A stretch of DNA of 5,828 nt from Pseudomonadota bacterium (GTDB lineage: Bacteria; Pseudomonadota; Alphaproteobacteria; Acetobacterales; Acetobacteraceae): the NCBI GenBank assembly GCA_021829055.1, contig JAJZCS010000143.1, forward strand, positions 1 to 5,828, in the 5' to 3' direction. A program made the position numbers and the translations under genes. Of this stretch, positions 5,758-5,828 are shown one piece after another; positions within the stretch are counted from its first letter, which is position 1, and each line of letters starts with the position of its first letter. The notes under the pieces are model-generated. The model was not told where the DNA came from. It ran no database searches and saw only the letters and a list, made by a program, of their open reading frames with translations.

Positions 5758-5828
5758 CTAGCGATTGTGTATGAACAAAAACAACAACTTGCATGAACTT
5801 ACAACCCTTCGGCAGCTGTCTATGCGCC

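Larger units (their letters stand above)
5235..5828. other. Downstream stretch without a convincing gene
   Basis: In the 594 bases after the ATPase gene I see no open frame with a recognisable product and a good start. A plus-strand frame at 5415-5714 (99 codons) and a minus-strand frame at 5454-5753 overlap each other; at most one can be real, and the minus-strand one looks slightly more protein-like. A strong hairpin lies at 5359-5384. The final 60 bases are AT-richer and could hold a promoter, but I cannot point to one. Confidence 0.55.

Noticed and set aside
1..5828. CRISPR array, insertion sequence, rRNA or tRNA genes
   Set aside because: No regularly spaced repeats, no transposase or terminal repeats, and no rRNA or complete tRNA-like folds were seen on either strand.

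Overview
The window looks like a piece of a GC-rich proteobacterial chromosome that carries an accessory segment. The first gene, a LysR-type regulator, is strongly GC-rich (48 of 60 bases are G or C at 541-600). The later genes are close to balanced (30 of 60 at 2161-2220, 26 of 60 at 4141-4200). This shift, with about 30% of the window lacking a convincing gene, suggests acquired DNA beside a resident regulator. The sequence does not fix the genus; Xanthomonadales or a beta-proteobacterium would fit.

Layout, all convincing genes on the + strand: (1) 60-968, a LysR-type transcriptional regulator; (2) 969-1747, a long stretch without a clear gene, holding one doubtful small ORF and a cluster of small inverted repeats; (3) 1748-2638, a predicted outer-membrane lipoprotein of unknown function; (4) 2672-3016, a 114-residue, mostly helical protein of unknown function, 33 nt behind the lipoprotein and probably in the same transcript; (5) 3017-3392, an intergenic region with inverted repeats including a perfect 14-bp palindrome; (6) 3393-5234, a 613-residue ABC/SMC-like ATPase fused to a TOPRIM-like domain, the architecture of OLD-family and DUF4435-type nucleases; (7) 5235-5828, no convincing gene, but a perfect 11-bp-stem hairpin and a possible decayed minus-strand gene.

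The ATPase-TOPRIM protein is the most informative gene. Relatives with this architecture include the anti-phage proteins GajA (Gabija), P2 OLD and the AriA/AriB pair of PARIS, so a defence role is a reasonable inference. No partner such as GajB lies next to it. Whether the lipoprotein and the small helical protein work with it cannot be decided here: they are on the same strand, but a 376-nt gap with its own possible control sites separates them. The LysR gene is probably unrelated chromosomal background.
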